This document shows, piece after piece, positions 61,531 through 64,000 of a DNA stretch of 64,000 nucleotides. The stretch spans positions 186,001 through 250,000 of the forward strand of contig NZ_SIXF01000006.1 of assembly GCF_004310665.1 (NCBI RefSeq), in the 5' to 3' direction. The notes below the pieces were generated by a model. The model ran no database searches. It saw only the letters and a program-made list of their open reading frames with translations, and had not been told where the DNA came from. This DNA comes from Pedobacter kyonggii. Its GTDB lineage: Bacteria > Bacteroidota > Bacteroidia > Sphingobacteriales > Sphingobacteriaceae. A program made the translations under genes and the position numbers. Position 1 is the stretch's first letter; each line of letters starts with the position of its first letter.

Positions 61531-62729
61531 TTCTTTTTCGTTTCAATATTCGGCAAGAATCCGGTTAATAAACCGATTAAAGGCAGAAATGCACAAACAT
61601 TAAATACATATTCAATACTCGTAGAATCGGCAAGTTTCCCTAATAGCGCCGATCCAATCCCGCCCATGCCAAAGGCAAAGCCAAAAAACAAACCTGCAAC
61701 CAAGCCAACTTTACCGGGGATCAGTTCCTGTGCATAAACCAGAATTGCTGAGAATGCTGATGCCAAAATCATCCCAATGGGAACGATAAGTACACCTACC
61801 CAAAACAGGTTGGCATGTGGCAGTAATAATGCAAATGGAGCAGTTCCTAATATTGAAGCCCAGATTACATATTTCCGCCCAATTTTATCGCCTATTGGTC
61901 CACCCAACAAGGTTCCGGCAGCTACCGAAAATAAGAACACAAATAAATAGATCTGCGAAGTTTGTACCGAAACATGAAATTTATCGATCAGATAAAAGGT
62001 GAAATAATTTGTCAAGCTCGCCATGTAGAAATATTTCGAGAAAATCAACAAGAGTAAAATACAAACAGAGAAGATCACCTTTGTTCTCGAAAATTGGTTC
62101 ACAACAGTTTGAATATTGATCTTTTTACTTCGCGAAAGCATAAATCCCCTGTACCAATTGCCTACATAGGTTAAAATAATAATGGCCAAAAGTGCAATTA
62201 CAGAAAACCAGATTACGCTGAATTGCCCGTAGGGAACAATGATCCAGGCGGCCAGCAACGGACCTAAAGAACTTCCCGCATTACCTCCTAACTGAAAAAC
62301 AGATTGTGCCAATCCCCTCTTCCCGCCTGATGCGGCGTGTGCCATACGTGATGCCTCGGGATGAAATATAGAAGAACCTATCCCAATAAAACAAACGGAC
62401 AATAATATGGTGTAAAAATGGGTCGATTGTGAAAGCGAAATTAAACCGATCAGGGTAAAGCCCATTCCTATAGCCAACGAGTATGGTTGAGGCTTTTTAT
62501 CGGTATACAAACCTACAAATGGCTGTAATAATGATGCGGCCAATTGAAAGGTTAAGGTAATTAAACCAATTTGCGAAAAACTTAAATGATAACTGGTTTT
62601 GATGATAGGGTAAATTGCAGGGATTAACGATTGTATGGTATCATTAAGTAAATGCGAAAAACTTAAAGCGAAAAGTATCGGGAAAACGGTTTTTTCAATA
62701 ATGGAAGTGGTTGTGCTATTCTCAGTCAT
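61527..62729 (-). CDS. MFS transporter, fosmidomycin-resistance-like
   Basis: A 400-residue inner-membrane protein with 12 predicted helices. It starts with a soluble region then LFALSFSHLLNDTIQSLIPAIYP, a motif of the Fsr/FsmR-type drug exporters, and has the MFS loop DKKPQPY after helix 2 and GDKIGRKYV after helix 8. The central loop (about residues 195-215) is short. Export of a drug or a sugar-phosphate-like compound is plausible; the substrate is not known. Confidence 0.85.
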   Translation of the reverse strand: MTENSTTTSIIEKTVFPILFALSFSHLLNDTIQSLIPAIYPIIKTSYHLSFSQIGLITLTFQLAASLLQPFVGLYTDKKPQPYSLAIGMGFTLIGLISLSQSTHFYTILLSVCFIGIGSSIFHPEASRMAHAASGGKRGLAQSVFQLGGNAGSSLGPLLAAWIIVPYGQFSVIWFSVIALLAIIILTYVGNWYRGFMLSRSKKINIQTVVNQFSRTKVIFSVCILLLLIFSKYFYMASLTNYFTFYLIDKFHVSVQTSQIYLFVFLFSVAAGTLLGGPIGDKIGRKYVIWASILGTAPFALLLPHANLFWVGVLIVPIGMILASAFSAILVYAQELIPGKVGLVAGLFFGFAFGMGGIGSALLGKLADSTSIEYVFNVCAFLPLIGLLTGFLPNIETKKK

Positions 62730-62832
62730 AACGGTAAATTATACCGCCAAAAATAGTGATTATAAATTTTTAAACTAAACGATATGTCCTTGCAAAAACC
62801 AAACATTTTGATAAAGTTTTGGTTTTATAGCT

Positions 62833-63390
62833 ATGGAAAAGAACAGAAAAATTGTTGGCTTATGTGGAAGTTTAAGAAAAGGATCGTACAATGCCATGCT
62901 GCTTAAAGTCGCAGGCGGTTTAGTCCCTGAAGGTATCCAGTTCGAAATGGTGACTTTTGATGACATTCCTATTTATAACGCAGACCTCGATTTACCAGAA
63001 ACAGAACAAAGACCTGCAAGTGTATCAAAATTCAGAGATGCCCTGGCCAGTGCCGATGCTTTTATTATTGTTTCTCCTGAATACAACTATTCTATTCCGG
63101 GCGGATTAAAAAATGCCATCGACTGGGCGAGCCGTGGAAAAGATTCGCCCTTGATGCATAAACCAGTTGCCGTAATGGGCGCCACTCAGGGCATGTGGGG
63201 AACGGTTAGAATGCAAACAGCATTTTTACCTGTTTTTACCTTCCTGAATATGAACCCTGTTTTACAACCAGAAGTTTTAGTTGCCCAGGCTCAAAATAAA
63301 TTCGATGCCGAAGGAAATCTAACCGACGAGAAAACCATCAGCATTATTAAAAAGAAAATAGAAAATTTAATTTCTGCCTGCAAGGTTTAA
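62833..63390 (+). CDS. NADPH-dependent FMN reductase-like protein
   Basis: A 185-residue flavodoxin-fold protein. The FMN-binding GSLRKGSYN motif is at residues 13-21, and SPEYNYSIPGGLKNAIDWASR at about 79-99 is the second FMN loop (here given in two parts: SPEYNYSIPG and GLKNAIDWASR). It is of the ArsH/YieF group; reduction of quinones, chromate or azo compounds is possible. It is divergent from the MFS gene, with about 100 bases between the starts. Confidence 0.88.
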   Translation: MEKNRKIVGLCGSLRKGSYNAMLLKVAGGLVPEGIQFEMVTFDDIPIYNADLDLPETEQRPASVSKFRDALASADAFIIVSPEYNYSIPGGLKNAIDWASRGKDSPLMHKPVAVMGATQGMWGTVRMQTAFLPVFTFLNMNPVLQPEVLVAQAQNKFDAEGNLTDEKTISIIKKKIENLISACKV

Positions 63391-63710
63391 TCCAAAAGCG
63401 CAACAGGTCCATCCCAAAAAACCTGACATTTTCGGTATTTTACAATCTGACATTTATACAAAAAAAGTCAGATTGTCAATCTGTCATGCCTAAAAAATTA
63501 ATCAGTCGATTAATTTTTAGTCACACGAAAATAATATTGACTTAACACTAATTTTATATCTGTTTATCAATTAGACAGTTGCCAAAAAACTGATTTTTTG
63601 ATGACGCAGGCAAAGTTGTTTGGCACAAGTGTTGACTTTTATTCAAATATAGTCAGAAATTAAAAAAGTAAAATTGACTATATTTTAATAACAAATAAAT
63701 AATAAAAAAG
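63391..63710. other. 320-base gap with palindromes before the next outer-membrane gene
   Basis: AATCTGAC (63443-63450) and GTCAGATT form an inverted pair around 63443-63473. CTAAAAAATTAATC and GATTAATTTTTAG (63490-63520) form a near-perfect 13-bp palindrome. Either may be a terminator for the FMN reductase or an operator for the next gene. TGACTATATTTTAATAAC near 63674-63691 is a possible promoter. Confidence 0.45.
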
Positions 63711-64000
63711 ATGAAAAAACTATTATTATCTTTAGTAGCAGTAGCAGGTTTAGTTTATGGTGCACAAGCACAAACTGAAAAAGGAAATTTTATGTTAGGT
63801 GGTAACGTAGGTGTAAATTCTACAAAAGTAGACGGTGCTCCAAAAGCAGATTTCAGCTTTAGCGTATTACCAAGTGTTGGTTATTTTATCAGCAACAATT
63901 TTGCGATCGGTACAGGTGTTGGTTACGAATACAATAAAACAGTTAGCGAGAAAACCCAAGATGGTGCTTTTAAAGTTGCCCCATTCGGACGTTACTATGT
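63711..64000 (+). CDS. Outer-membrane beta-barrel protein (copy C), cut by the window end
   Basis: The first 96 residues of an OmpX/OmpW-like protein. Sec signal cut near residue 21 (AQAQ), then TEKGNFMLGGNVGVNSTKV, FSFSVLPSVGYFISNNFAIGTGVGYEYNKT and the start of the next strand. It shares the TEKG start and the SxNFAIGxGxG strand with copy A. The C-terminus lies outside. Confidence 0.75.
   Translation, partial: MKKLLLSLVAVAGLVYGAQAQTEKGNFMLGGNVGVNSTKVDGAPKADFSFSVLPSVGYFISNNFAIGTGVGYEYNKTVSEKTQDGAFKVAPFGRYY

Noticed and set aside
63490-63520. Palindrome near the end of the window as a phage attachment site
   Set aside because: No tRNA, integrase or second copy is nearby; it is better explained as a terminator or operator.

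Overview
The window is a chromosomal segment of a Bacteroidota bacterium, most likely of the family Sphingobacteriaceae (Pedobacter-like). The signs are the A+T-rich sequence, promoters of the TTTG / TAnnTTTG type, a fused MurF-alanine racemase, the order DUF3822-rsmD-coaD, many Sec and lipoprotein signal peptides on small outer-membrane proteins, secreted polysaccharide-degrading enzymes, and intergenic gaps filled with palindromic repeats. The genus is an inference; no rRNA or other marker gene lies in the window.

Layout. 1-6.9 kb: the tail of a sodium:solute symporter, a LOG-family nucleotide hydrolase, two tandem LURP-one/tubby-like proteins, an ArsC-like protein with a DUF502 membrane protein, murF-alr, and recX. 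7.0-13.8 kb: an accessory region built on a duplicated tRNA-Gly(GCC)-tRNA-Leu(UAA) pair. The two copies enclose a possible recombinase remnant and a two-gene cell-surface module (outer-membrane barrel protein plus lipoprotein). After the second copy comes a lipoprotein with a TNT-type NAD+ glycohydrolase domain and a small cysteine-pair protein that is probably its immunity factor. This block ends at a displaced copy of the tRNA-Leu terminator.

13.8-20.4 kb: a GNAT acetyltransferase, two alpha/beta hydrolases, an AI-2E/PerM transporter, a secreted SGNH hydrolase and a lipoprotein. 20.7-31 kb: an AHSA1-type protein, a complete TolC-RND-MFP efflux operon with an AraC regulator, a 2OG-Fe(II) oxygenase, an aminoglycoside phosphotransferase-like kinase and a dienelactone hydrolase. 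31.2-39.3 kb, all minus strand: a GH2 glycosidase, an SMP-30 lactonase, a heterodimeric ABC exporter with one degenerate ATP site, and a third LURP-like protein. 39.6-46.8 kb is mainly housekeeping: a CvfB-type S1 protein, a four-helix-bundle sensor without output domain, a RecD-like helicase, a DisA-like sensor protein, DUF3822, rsmD and coaD.

47.2-53.3 kb: an ECF sigma factor overlapping a membrane protein and flanked by two families of palindromes, a NUDIX hydrolase, a candidate small RNA, a coiled-coil membrane protein, an alcohol dehydrogenase, pyrE and an SRPBCC protein. 53.4-64 kb: a GH78 rhamnosidase, clpB, a run of small secreted and outer-membrane proteins (one made of 22-residue repeats), an MFS transporter, an FMN reductase and the start of another outer-membrane protein.

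The best candidates for undescribed biology are the tRNA-linked block at 7-13.5 kb (surface module plus TNT toxin/immunity pair), the three-hairpin RNA at 49.33-49.42 kb, and the 22-residue repeat protein at 60.2 kb. No CRISPR array, intact transposase, rRNA or replication origin was seen.
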